Shown piece after piece: positions 17,170 through 25,080 of a DNA stretch of 35,544 nucleotides. This DNA comes from Deltaproteobacteria bacterium (GTDB lineage: Bacteria; Desulfobacterota; Desulfarculia; Adiutricales; Adiutricaceae). A program made the position numbers and the translations under genes. Where the stretch lies: NCBI GenBank assembly GCA_031278635.1, contig JAITKA010000184.1, positions 1-35,544 of the forward strand. The letters are read 5' to 3'. A model generated the notes under the pieces. The model searched no databases and was not told the DNA's origin. It was given only the letters and a program-made list of their open reading frames with translations. The first letter of the stretch is position 1; the number at the start of each line of letters is the position of its first letter.

Positions 17170-18465
17170 CTAGGAGACCTTGACCGTCATGTAGCGCTTC
17201 TTGCCGGCCCTAAGGACGGCCTGCCCGGCCTTAAGCCAGGGCGCCCCGGCCAGCGGGCTCTTCTCGTCGTTCACGTTCACCGGCTGGTTGTCGATGTAAG
17301 CCCCTCCCTGGCGGATGAGCCGCCTGGCCTCGCCCTTGGAGGCGCACAGCTTGGCCAGCACGAACAGCTGGGCGTGGTCGGCCCCCTCAAGCTCCCCGAG
17401 CGCTATGGCTATCGAGGGCAGCTCGGCCTCGAGGGTGACCGAGGAAATGTCGGCGATCCTCGATGACGTCGCGACCTCCCCGTTGGGATCGGCCAAACCG
17501 AAGGCCTTGACCGAGGCCACGTAGGCCTCGGCCGCCGCCTGGTGGCCATGGCAGACGGCCGTAACCTCGTAGGCCAGGATTTCCTTGGCCCTGTTCACCA
17601 GGTTCCCGGGCCTTGTGGCCAGGTACCGGCACTCGTCCAGGGGCAGGTAGGTGAAAAGCTGAAGCAGCCTGCCGGTCTCCTGGTCATCGACGTTTCGCCA
17701 GAACTGGTAGAAATCATATATCGAGGTCTTCTCGGCGCTCAGCCAAACGGCCCCCGCGTTGGTCTTGCCGAACTTGTCGCCCGTCCTGGGGTCCAGCAAA
17801 AGGGGCATGGTCAGGCCGTAAGCCTCGCCGCCGTGGACCCTGCGGATAAGCTCCACCCCGGCCACGATGTTGCCCCACTGGTCCTGCCCGCCCAACTGCA
17901 ATATGTTGTTTTTTGTCTCCCACAGGACGAGGAAGTCATAGGCCTGCATGACCATGTAGTTGAATTCCAAAAAGGACAGCCCGCTCTCCAGACGGCTTTT
18001 GTAGCAATCGGCCGAAATCATGCGGTTAACCGAGAAGTGCCGGCCGATGTCCCTGATGAACTCCAGATAGTTCAGCGGCATGAGCCACTCGCCGTTGTCT
18101 ATCAGCGTGGCCCGACCGTCCCCCAGCGACAAAAACTTCATCATCTGGGGCCTGATGCCCGCAAGGTTCTCTTTGATGGTCTCGACCGTCATGAGCTTCC
18201 GGGCCTCCGAGCGCCCGCTGGGGTCGCCGACCATGGAGGTGCCGCCGCCGCTCAAGGCAATCGGGCGATGGCCGGTTTTGTCCATCCAGGACAGCGCCAT
18301 CAAAGGCAACAGATGCCCCACGTGCAGGGAATCGGCCGTGGCGTCGAACCCCACGTAACCTATGACTTCCTTTTGGTCGAAAAGGCTGGTCAGGGCCGCC
18401 TCGTCGGTGGTCTGGTAGATGAACCCGCGGTCGAGCAAAATCTTATACGTGTTCTGGCGGGTCAT
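17170..18465 (-). CDS. tyrS: Tyrosyl-tRNA synthetase
   Basis: 431 residues from ATG 18465 (MTRQNTYKILLDRGF). It charges tRNA-Tyr with tyrosine. The class I HIGH motif is HVGH (48-51) in DSLHVGHLLPL; the KMSKS counterpart is KFGKT (231-235), the bacterial TyrRS form KFGKS with serine changed to threonine. GGQDQWGNI (192-200) contacts tyrosine. The C-terminal S4 RNA-binding domain (ASKGEARRLIRQGGAYIDN) completes the protein. An upstream start would add 26 residues without family support. The start lies next to the island at 18.5 kb, and its promoter must lie within the AT-rich stretch beyond. Confidence 0.97.
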   Translation of the reverse strand: MTRQNTYKILLDRGFIYQTTDEAALTSLFDQKEVIGYVGFDATADSLHVGHLLPLMALSWMDKTGHRPIALSGGGTSMVGDPSGRSEARKLMTVETIKENLAGIRPQMMKFLSLGDGRATLIDNGEWLMPLNYLEFIRDIGRHFSVNRMISADCYKSRLESGLSFLEFNYMVMQAYDFLVLWETKNNILQLGGQDQWGNIVAGVELIRRVHGGEAYGLTMPLLLDPRTGDKFGKTNAGAVWLSAEKTSIYDFYQFWRNVDDQETGRLLQLFTYLPLDECRYLATRPGNLVNRAKEILAYEVTAVCHGHQAAAEAYVASVKAFGLADPNGEVATSSRIADISSVTLEAELPSIAIALGELEGADHAQLFVLAKLCASKGEARRLIRQGGAYIDNQPVNVNDEKSPLAGAPWLKAGQAVLRAGKKRYMTVKVS

Positions 18466-19123
18466 GGCCTTAGGTCTCTCTTTGTCATGATATATCTTCG
18501 TTATGCGACTAAAACAGCCAAAAAAAATTTCCTTAGGCGCCAATCACGATGCTTAGTAATTAAACGCCAAACGTTCGCATCTTGGTTATTCCAATCGATA
18601 ATATTCGAACGGAAACGGGCCCGCGAAAAATCCCCCCCGCCGACCCCTTGCCCCTTGGGCCGTCCCCCTCCCGGGAGCGCCCCAAACGACGGCGCGAAAA
18701 ACAAAAATTAATGAACGATTTACGGCCACATGGCTCGCATGCGAACCTTGGCTTTTGTCACACCAATGTATAACTATAATTAAATTGTAACCAAAAAACA
18801 AGGCGTCTTAACTCATATTTCCAGGTTAGTTATGCTCCCGCCCGCCTCGCCTATGGCTAACCCCAAAAAAAATTTCCCCAAAAGGATTTTTTGAGTAAGC
18901 CTCGCCCGCCCAAGGTTAAAACCGGCGCCGTTAAAGCTTCGATAATTAATTACATTCGTTAATTATAAAAGACTCCCTTTAGACTCAAACAGTAGCGCCA
19001 AAAAAATTAATTTCAGGCAAAATAATTTTTTTGGCAGGCAAAAGCCCTGTCACCGATTCGGCGGCAGCGACTTAGTGCTTGGTGCTTGGCTTGGTGCTTG
19101 GTTTGGTGACCTACTGAGTGCCC

Positions 19124-19156
19124 CGATTCGAGTACTCGATTGAGTGCTTCGAATCG
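19124..19156. repeat. Long imperfect hairpin in the island flank
   Basis: CGATTCGA (19124-19131) pairs with TCGAATCG (19149-19156), and the inner bases TACTC/GAGTG continue the stem with one bulge and a GATT loop. It follows a run of GTGCTTGG repeats. No T-run is present, so it is not a standard terminator. Confidence 0.6.
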
Positions 19157-19561
19157 AATGCGATATGGTTATAAAATTTCCTCTTATAAGAGTTTAAATT
19201 AGTGAAATAAAAATTTTAGTTATTAAAATAAAGTAAAAATTATTTAAAATAAATAAAGTTATACAAATTAAATTTAAATTTAACAAACATTATGCAATTG
19301 AATAGATATGAAGCAATTGTAATTTGCAAAAATAGAAGCCTATCAGTAAATATTATTGATGAATTATTTATATTAATTTCTAAAAAGTAGGCTTTTTATA
19401 GTTTGAATATTTATAGATTGTTAATTTAATATTTGAGGGTGATTTAGGCTAAGTCAACGATATTCTTGACTAATAATGACTTGGCTAAATTATAATTTGA
19501 TTAAGGCGTTGAAATTTTGTATTATTGCCCCCAGATGAAAATTAATCAGGGGTGCGACAAT

Positions 19562-19578
19562 CTGACAGGGTCTGTCAG
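19562..19578. repeat. Short perfect inverted repeat upstream of the methyltransferase
   Basis: CTGACAG (19562-19568) and CTGTCAG (19572-19578) form a 7-bp inverted repeat with a 3-base centre, about 95 bases before the methyltransferase start. It may be a regulatory dyad of the restriction-modification system, or chance. Confidence 0.35.
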
Positions 19579-19671
19579 GGTCTAGAACCGGACTCCACCT
19601 AACTGTTTCACTTATTTGGAGAATAAATTTCTCATGCGGTCTTGTTTTTTTTTTGAGGTAAAGGTTTAATT

Positions 19672-20937
19672 TTGTCGTTAAAAAAGGTCTTATCGTTATT
19701 TTCTGGATGTGGCGGGATGGACTTAGGTTTTGAAGGCAATTTTTCTGCTTTCAAGACTTGTATTAATACAAATATTCATCCTGATTGGATTAAAAAAGAT
19801 TTATCAAACAATAAAGTACTTTTAAAAGATACATCTTTTAAATTAGTTTTAGCTAATGACATTAATATATATGCTAAAAACTTATGGTGCAATTTTTTTT
19901 CAAACTTTAATTATCCTATTGAAATTTATGATACTGAAAGCATTGTTTATCTCATTAATAATTATAAACAAAAGTTACTCGATTTTAGAGGAAATATTGA
20001 TATTTTAACCGGTGGATTTCCTTGCCAAGATTTTAGCCTTGCAGGGAAACGAAAAGGATTTTTATCCTCTAAAAGTCATGATGGGAAAAAACTATTAGAT
20101 GATAATTATGATTTATCTCGTGGAAATTTGTACTTATGGATGAAACAAGCAATTGAAATTATTAAACCAAAAATATTTGTAGCGGAAAATGTAAAGGGTT
20201 TAATTTCTTTAAATGGCGCTATAGAAACAATAGTTAATGATTTTAAATCTATTGATAATGATAGCTATTTAATTATCAAGCCAAAAATTGTAACTGCTTA
20301 TGAATACGGGGTCCCCCAAGTGAGGGAGAGAATATTTTTTATAGGTTTTTTAAAATCTTCATTAACAAAAACAGCTTTAAAAAAATTAACATCAGATGTT
20401 ATTTCGGCTGACTTTGACCCTTATCCTATAAAAACGCATTCCCTAACGAATATGCCAAGTCTTTTGCCTAACAGGAATCAAAATGGAAAATTATATCCGG
20501 TGGTTACATGTGGAGATATATTTTCTGACCTAGAAGAACCGGACATGACCGACGATGAATCACAACGGCACTATTCTAAGGCAAAATTTTTGTCAAACTC
20601 TTCCCAAGGTCAGACGGAAGTGAAATTAGACAAACCCGCTCCGACCATTAGGTCGGAACATCACGGCAACATTGAATTTCGGAGGTTGTCCTTGGCTCAT
20701 GGCGGGCAAAATACCCGTGAACTTGAGAGAAATCTGCCCGAACGACGTCTCACGGTTCGCGAGTGCGCAAGAATTCAGACCTTTCCGGACGAGTATCAAT
20801 TCGTTATTAAGTCAAAAACCAATGGCATCTCAGCGTCGGAAGCGTACAAAGTTATTGGCAACGCCGTCCCTCCATTATTAGCCTATAGTTTAGCAAAAAA
20901 CTTAGAAAAAAAATGGAATTCATATTTTAAGGAGTAA
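19672..20937 (+). CDS. DNA (cytosine-5-)-methyltransferase, type II R-M
   Basis: 421 residues starting at TTG 19672, with GAGGTAAAGG ending 7 bases upstream. C5 methyltransferase motifs occur in order: motif I LSLFSGCGGMDLGFEG (7-22), motif IV GGFPCQDFS with catalytic C118, motif VI AENVKG (171-176), motif VIII PQVRERIFFIGF, and motif X IGNAVPPLLAYSLAKN near the end. It transfers a methyl group from SAM to C5 of cytosine in a recognition site that should match the endonuclease that follows. The gene is very AT-rich except for about 370 bases in the C-terminal third. The recognition sequence cannot be predicted. Confidence 0.95.
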   Translation: MSLKKVLSLFSGCGGMDLGFEGNFSAFKTCINTNIHPDWIKKDLSNNKVLLKDTSFKLVLANDINIYAKNLWCNFFSNFNYPIEIYDTESIVYLINNYKQKLLDFRGNIDILTGGFPCQDFSLAGKRKGFLSSKSHDGKKLLDDNYDLSRGNLYLWMKQAIEIIKPKIFVAENVKGLISLNGAIETIVNDFKSIDNDSYLIIKPKIVTAYEYGVPQVRERIFFIGFLKSSLTKTALKKLTSDVISADFDPYPIKTHSLTNMPSLLPNRNQNGKLYPVVTCGDIFSDLEEPDMTDDESQRHYSKAKFLSNSSQGQTEVKLDKPAPTIRSEHHGNIEFRRLSLAHGGQNTRELERNLPERRLTVRECARIQTFPDEYQFVIKSKTNGISASEAYKVIGNAVPPLLAYSLAKNLEKKWNSYFKE

Positions 20938-20942
20938 GTGCC

Positions 20943-21974
20943 ATGATAATAACATCTTCTAATGGTTCATCGCTTGCTAATTTTGAGAATTTACTTTTAA
21001 AAACAACAAATTTTTTAAATGAAGATGCAAATATCAGAGAAAATTTTTATAAAGAACAAAAAGGAACCAAACTTGAAAAGGTAATTTTTAAAATTATTAA
21101 CAAAATAGCAGATAATACTGAGTTTAAAGGGAAAATTGAATTAATATCAGGTTTTAAATTTCCTGATATCATAGTTAACTCAATTTATGGCGTTGAAATC
21201 AAATCTACTATTTCTGATTCATGGAATTCAGTAGGTAATAGTGTTATAGAATCTAATAGAATACCTAATATAAAAAATATTTTTATAATATTTGGAAAAT
21301 TATTTCATCCTATACAATTTAAGTGTAGACCATATGAAGATTGTTTATCCGAGATAAGGGTTACTCATTCACCACGTTATATGGTAAATATGCAATTAAC
21401 ACCAACCGACACCATTTTTTCTAAAATGAAAATTTCATATGAAAAATTTCGTCATTCCGAATATCCGATAGAAATCGTAAAAAAATATTATAAAGCAAAT
21501 TTTTCAGGTAAAGGTTTTCCTTGGTGGATGGATCAAGAACATGCATCGCCTTTAAATATAAGATTTATAAATTCAATTGATAAAAACGAAAGGTTACAGT
21601 ATATTTTATATGGTTTAGTAAATTATCCGGAAATTTTAGGAAATAATAACGCTAAATTTCAAGATTTTATTATTTATTTATTAAATGAACACTCTATAAT
21701 ATGTTCAAATATACGGGATCAGTTTACCGCAGGTGGTACTTTTGATTATAAAGGTATTTATAAAACCTATACTAAAGTCCCAAAAATTTACAAACTTATT
21801 ATAAATAATAAGTCCGAATTCGTTTCAATTTTACTAAATAGTTATAAAGATCTAAATATAACAAATTTAGATGATAATTCTAAAATTAAGAACTGTATTG
21901 TTAATGCTCTAATTTATTCTAGTGCTGTGTGTAGTTTTTCTAAGGAATTATTATATGATATTTTTCAATTATAA
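20943..21974 (+). CDS. Probable type II restriction endonuclease (PD-(D/E)XK)
   Basis: 343 residues starting 5 bases after the methyltransferase stop; its AAGGAG ribosome site overlaps the end of that gene, which suggests translational coupling. The nuclease signature is visible as FPDIIVNSIYGVEIKST: P74-D75, then E85-I-K87. A conserved helix with KGTKLEKVIFKIINKI (E45) precedes it, as in many type II endonucleases. The protein is AT-rich in coding and lacks other domains. Position next to a cytosine-5 methyltransferase is the strongest support. It should cut the unmethylated target; I cannot name the isoschizomer family with confidence. Confidence 0.85.
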   Translation: MIITSSNGSSLANFENLLLKTTNFLNEDANIRENFYKEQKGTKLEKVIFKIINKIADNTEFKGKIELISGFKFPDIIVNSIYGVEIKSTISDSWNSVGNSVIESNRIPNIKNIFIIFGKLFHPIQFKCRPYEDCLSEIRVTHSPRYMVNMQLTPTDTIFSKMKISYEKFRHSEYPIEIVKKYYKANFSGKGFPWWMDQEHASPLNIRFINSIDKNERLQYILYGLVNYPEILGNNNAKFQDFIIYLLNEHSIICSNIRDQFTAGGTFDYKGIYKTYTKVPKIYKLIINNKSEFVSILLNSYKDLNITNLDDNSKIKNCIVNALIYSSAVCSFSKELLYDIFQL

Positions 21975-22027
21975 TTACTTTGAATATTTATAAATGCTCC
22001 GCGCAATGCGCGCTGAAACGCTGAAAC

Positions 22028-22071
22028 GCTGACGCAAAAAAAGCCGTCTTAAAAAAGCTAAGAACGTCAGC
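22028..22071. repeat. Inverted repeat upstream of Y1 transposase (possible IS end)
   Basis: GCTGACG (22028-22034) and CGTCAGC (22065-22071) face each other across 30 bases, next to short GCTGAAAC direct repeats (22012-22030) and a duplicated 12-mer (GCAACTTTGAAA) at 22070-22093. IS200/IS605 elements end in imperfect subterminal hairpins, so this could be a left end; no matching right end was found. Confidence 0.35.
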
Positions 22072-22105
22072 AACTTTGAAAGCAACTTTGAAAGAGGGTC
22101 CGAAA

Positions 22106-22504
22106 ATGAGTCAGCAGAAAGATGGTTCCCATACCCGTTTATTTGATTTTTATGTATTATTTAGAACAAAGGGAAGACAAAAATTTTCTGATTTCGATAC
22201 AAACGAAATTTTATCAAATGCTATAGAAGAAATAGCTAATAATGATACCATAAAGGTATTAGATGGTTTCATTGAACATGATCATTTATATCTAATACTT
22301 TCGATTTCACCATGTATAGATATAAACCGTTTGGTTGAAGTGATTAAGAGACAGACGGCGCAAAGTATACGATATGGCGATAGGCTATGGGAAAAAGGAT
22401 ATTTTTGTTGTAACGCAAAAGAAGTCACGCCTAAAATGATTAAAAATTATCTGGAAAGTCCGTGGCCAGGCATTGACGATGAAGAACATACGGTTGAGGG
22501 GTAA
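22106..22504 (+). CDS. IS200/IS605-like Y1 transposase (TnpA), degenerate HUH motif
   Basis: 132 residues from ATG 22106, with AGAGGG upstream. The fold is that of the single-tyrosine Y1 transposases: FYVLFRTKGRQKF at the start, an HUH-like strand, RQTAQSI, WEKGYFCCNA, and the catalytic helix TPKMIKNYLE with Y115. The metal-binding pair normally reads H-x-H; here it is H60-L61-Y62, so the second histidine is missing. That should weaken metal binding and strand cleavage. The gene could be a decayed transposase or a domesticated DNA-binding protein. Its base composition matches the AT-rich R-M genes before it. Confidence 0.75.
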   Translation: MSQQKDGSHTRLFDFYVLFRTKGRQKFSDFDTNEILSNAIEEIANNDTIKVLDGFIEHDHLYLILSISPCIDINRLVEVIKRQTAQSIRYGDRLWEKGYFCCNAKEVTPKMIKNYLESPWPGIDDEEHTVEG

Positions 22505-22874
22505 AGGAAAATCGTCTTTTAAAATCGGCATGGGATTATTGGCGGCATTCGAGGGGCATGTTAGGATCGGCCTTGCGGGATTGGGCGGCCACTGACGGCG
22601 GGGTAATTTTTTGTCCTCAAACGCCTCGCCGGGAAACGGAATCGCTTGGCCCGGGGGCGATTTTTTTGGCCACGGGCTTCGCGGCTTGGGGCTTGGCCCG
22701 GGCCGCGTTGGGGCCGGGGGGGTTTTTTTGGCGCGGGGGGCCTTTCGCGGTTAGGTAAGGTTGCGATATGTAAGGGAATTCACCGCCATGGCTTAAGATG
22801 TTTAAAAACAATATTCAAATGTCGTATAATCCCCCCATGGTTCGTCTTTCACCTTTCAAGCGAGGAGAGTTTAA
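22505..22874. other. Intergenic boundary region, AT-rich to GC-rich
   Basis: This 370-base stretch marks the end of the AT-rich island: composition rises sharply after about 22560. No real gene is visible; the open frames here have no ribosome site or family match. The last 75 bases hold the promoter of the next gene. Confidence 0.5.
22825..22830 (+). promoter_or_regulatory. Probable -10 box of the transposase-remnant gene
   Basis: TATAAT is present 45 bases before ATG 22875. The -35 region 17 bases upstream is only TTAAAA. A ribosome site GCGAGGAG (22860-22867) precedes the start codon. Confidence 0.5.
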
Positions 22875-23384
22875 ATGGATCGTGGAGCCAAGAAAAGGGA
22901 CCGGCCAGCGAAGTATCGCGTCAAGGTCAAAAAAGGGGTTGGGGGCATTTTCCCCAGCGCGGAGCAGAGGTTTCAGGAAAAGGTCGACGTGATTGACAAG
23001 GTGGTCAACAAGAATATGCCCCGGGCCAACGCGGCCATGATGCTCGATGTCACCGTGAGGCAGATCCATCGCATGTCGGTTGCCTACCGAGAGCGGGGCC
23101 CCGACGGGTTGCGCCACAAGCTGGCCGGCCGCCCCTCCAACAACAGTTTCCCGGAGTCGGTGAAAACCGAGGCCATCGCCATCATCAGGGATAACTATCC
23201 CAGCGTCGGGCCCACCGTTGGGGCCGAGATACTCGAGAAGGTTACCGGGGTCCGGGTCAGCCCCGAGACCTTAAGGAAGTGGTGCGTCAAGGCGGGCATT
23301 TGGGATCCGGGCGGCTTTAAGGGCGTCTCGCGTCGGCGCGGGCCCCGCCAGGGCGAGGGTGGGGGCCAGGGCAAGTCGGGCTAA
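22875..23384 (+). CDS. ISNCY-type transposase remnant, helix-turn-helix part only
   Basis: 169 residues with a good ribosome site (GAGGAG) and a TATAAT promoter box. It matches the N-terminal DNA-binding portion of ISNCY-like transposases: NAAMMLDVTVRQIHRMSVAYR (about 54-74), ERGPDGLRHKLAGRPSNN, and a second HTH, VGPTVGAEILEKVTG followed by SPETLRKWCVKAGIW. In full transposases the DDE catalytic domain follows this point directly. Here the frame ends after a low-complexity RRRGPRQGEGGGQG tail. It therefore cannot transpose; it is either a broken transposase or a stand-alone DNA-binding protein. Codon use is like the host genome. Confidence 0.75.
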   Translation: MDRGAKKRDRPAKYRVKVKKGVGGIFPSAEQRFQEKVDVIDKVVNKNMPRANAAMMLDVTVRQIHRMSVAYRERGPDGLRHKLAGRPSNNSFPESVKTEAIAIIRDNYPSVGPTVGAEILEKVTGVRVSPETLRKWCVKAGIWDPGGFKGVSRRRGPRQGEGGGQGKSG

Positions 23385-23601
23385 GTGATTTGGTGGCCGA
23401 TGGCCCCAAAGGGCGGGCCGGCGCGGGCCGGGCCATGGCCGGCCGGGGGCGGCTTGGAAAACTAGCTAGACTTTCTACCCCATCTTAGGTAAAATCATGC
23501 GGTCCGGAAATTAGCCGTTTCTGGCCACCACGACATCGGCCCCGTTCCCGCCCGCCGGTTTGGGCGGCCTTGCCTTTGGGTCGGCGCGCGTGGTTCCGTG
23601 G

Positions 23602-23679
<78 letters not shown>

Positions 23680-23763
23680 TGACGAGGCTGGTTATCACGG
23701 GCCAACGTGATTTTTTGCGACTAAGCCTGGGCGATAAAAATATCAATAGGCAACGCTAGGATG

Positions 23764-23791
23764 AACCTCGGCAGTCAAACCGGGGTTTTTT
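23764..23791 (+). terminator. Terminator downstream of tRNA-Pro
   Basis: AACCTCGG (23764-23771) pairs with CCGGGGTT (23780-23787) with one G-T pair, followed by a run of Ts to 23791. It lies about 85 bases after the tRNA. Confidence 0.85.
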
Positions 23792-24017
23792 GCCGGTCCC
23801 GGTCCCGGCCCTGGAAGGGAAGGGAGCCGTTTTGGGGCTTGGCGCGCCAAGCCAGGCTTTCGACAAAGGCGGGGGCCCGGGGGCGGTTTGGCGAGAAGGG
23901 CTTGGTCGATTCGTTGGTTGTGGTGGCGCGAATAATTTTTTTGGCCGCCAGTTATGTTGTGACGAATAGTGTAAGTTTGCAATTAGCATATTTAGTAGTT
24001 TAATTCGGTATATTCTT

Positions 24018-24040
24018 GCTATTTTTCTAAATAGCTTTTT
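24018..24040 (+). terminator. AT-rich hairpin terminator before the cyclophilin gene
   Basis: GCTATTT (24018-24024) pairs perfectly with AAATAGC (24029-24035) around TTCT, followed by five Ts. It sits only 35 bases before the cyclophilin start and could act as an attenuator of that gene as well as an upstream stop. Confidence 0.65.
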
Positions 24041-24075
24041 CTTCAATGTCTTAAAAGTTTCTTTTAAGGTGTAAC

Positions 24076-24636
24076 ATGCAAAAGAGATTCAACATGTTTT
24101 TCGCTATCCCATTGACCCTGGTGGCGGTCTTTATTTTCTTGGGCTCGGCCGACGCGAAGGCCCAGGCCAAGAGGACCAAGGTCCTGTTCGAGACCACCTC
24201 GGGTAATTTCACGGTCGAGACGTATGACGATTTGGCCCCCACCACCACGGAGAATTTTCTCACCCTGATCAAGAAGAATTTCTACGACGGGACCGTTTTC
24301 CACCGCGTCATAGACGGGTTCATGATCCAGGGCGGGGACCCGCTTGGGAACGGGACCGGCGGGCCCGGCTACAGCATCAAGGACGAGTTCGGCCCAGGGC
24401 TGACCCACAACGGCCCCGGTATCCTCTCCATGGCCAATGCCGGTCCTAACACCGGCGGCTCGCAGTTTTTCATCACCCTGGCCCCCACCGATTGGCTCGA
24501 CAACAAGCACGCCATTTTCGGCCATGTCGTCGATGGCCTGGACGTGGTCGAGAAGATCGGCAAGGTCGAGACCAACTCCAGCGATCGGCCCCTGACCGAT
24601 GTCAAGATAAGCAAGGTTTCCATAGTCGCCGAGTAA
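24076..24636 (+). CDS. Periplasmic peptidyl-prolyl cis-trans isomerase, cyclophilin type
   Basis: 186 residues. A signal peptide ([19 protein letters not shown] to about residue 27, ending near ADAKAQA) directs export, so it acts in the periplasm like PpiA. The cyclophilin domain follows: [15 protein letters not shown], then [20 protein letters not shown] with the catalytic arginine, [10 protein letters not shown], and [16 protein letters not shown] with the conserved tryptophan. It helps proline isomerisation during folding of exported proteins. No ribosome site is strong, but AAGG lies about 7 bases upstream. It is single and followed at once by the terminator in the repeat element. Confidence 0.95.
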   Translation: MQKRFNMFFAIPLTLVAVFIFLGSADAKAQAKRTKVLFETTSGNFTVETYDDLAPTTTENFLTLIKKNFYDGTVFHRVIDGFMIQGGDPLGNGTGGPGYSIKDEFGPGLTHNGPGILSMANAGPNTGGSQFFITLAPTDWLDNKHAIFGHVVDGLDVVEKIGKVETNSSDRPLTDVKISKVSIVAE

Positions 24637-24714
24637 GGGCCCGCGCCCGCAACCGCCCGCTTGGGGGTTTTCCCGGGCCGGCCAGCGCTTCCCCGGCTGG
24701 GGGCGCCAAAAGGG

Positions 24715-24852
24715 AAAAGATCGCCGATGGTGCGATCTTTTTTCTTTTGGGGCATTCGGGGGTTAGGGAAAAACGGCTTGGCCGTTTTTTCTTGGCCGGG
24801 TCGGGAAGGCGAAAAAAACTTGACTTCTGGTTGGACATATCGTAATATCCGG
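24715..24852 (+). repeat. Dispersed terminator-promoter element, copy 1
   Basis: A 138-bp intergenic element present twice in this window (other copy 35392-35529), same length, gapless, with about 19 differences by eye. Order: terminator hairpin AAAAGATCGC/GCGATCTTTT (24715-24741) with T-run to 24743, second hairpin AAAACGGC/GCCGTTTT (24770-24788), a conserved GGCCGGGTCGGGAAGGCG block, then a promoter. The first hairpin probably terminates the cyclophilin gene. Confidence 0.88.
24820..24848 (+). promoter_or_regulatory. Consensus-like sigma-70 promoter in element copy 1
   Basis: TTGACT (24820-24825), 17-base spacer, TAATAT (24843-24848). The same spacing and boxes (TTGACC, TAACAT) are kept in copy 2. 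The -10 overlaps the dyad ATAT-CGTA-ATAT and the palindrome TATCCGGATA, which places a possible repressor site on the promoter. It points towards the ArsR gene. Confidence 0.7.
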
Positions 24853-24938
24853 ATAAAAGGAAATAGGGTGATTTCGCTTTTGGTTCCTGGCACGGAAAAC
24901 GTTCGAGCGATGTTTAATATATCGCTTTATCCGGATAA
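24846..24938. promoter_or_regulatory. Two related palindromes, possible operators
   Basis: TATCCGGATA (24846-24855) and TTATCCGGATAA (24927-24938, a perfect 12-bp palindrome) occur 82 bases apart, each preceded by ATATCG. The first overlaps the -10 box. They may be binding sites of a dimeric regulator, possibly the ArsR protein encoded at 25081. Confidence 0.5.
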
Positions 24939-25080
24939 TTAGAATCAGTTTGTTGGTTGGTCAGTTATGTGTCAGGCTTCAGCCCGTCAAAAGGCCCTTT
25001 CGATCTACAGCCCGCAGAGCCACCGTTGAATCTCAATGACTTTTTATACTAATCCACGCATTATATTATGGTAGATTCAT

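Larger units (their letters stand above)
18466..19671. other. Gene-free transition zone into the AT-rich island
   Basis: About 1.2 kb without a supportable gene. It begins mixed, has a GC-rich block (18615-18690), then becomes AT-rich from about 18760 and very AT-rich after 19160. It should hold the tyrS promoter (minus strand) and that of the methyltransferase gene (plus strand). Visible structures are an inverted repeat at 18942-18966, the short GTGCTTGG direct repeats around 19074-19112, a long hairpin at 19124-19156 and CTGACAG/CTGTCAG at 19562-19578. No integrase or attachment site was recognised. Confidence 0.6.
24637..25080. other. Regulatory intergenic region before the ArsR gene
   Basis: 444 bases without a supportable gene. 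It holds copy 1 of a dispersed element (24715-24852) with two hairpins and a promoter, plus two related palindromes (24846-24855, 24927-24938). The last 130 bases before ATG 25081 end in TATATTATGG, a possible -10 for a nearly leaderless ArsR message. The transcript from the 24820 promoter would have a leader of about 225 bases. Confidence 0.6.

Noticed and set aside
19074-19112. CRISPR array
   Set aside because: The GTGCTTGG units are too short and irregular, with no spacers and no cas genes.
24857-25080. Known small RNA (4.5S, 6S, tmRNA or cobalamin riboswitch) before ArsR
   Set aside because: No recognisable conserved core of any of these could be found by eye.
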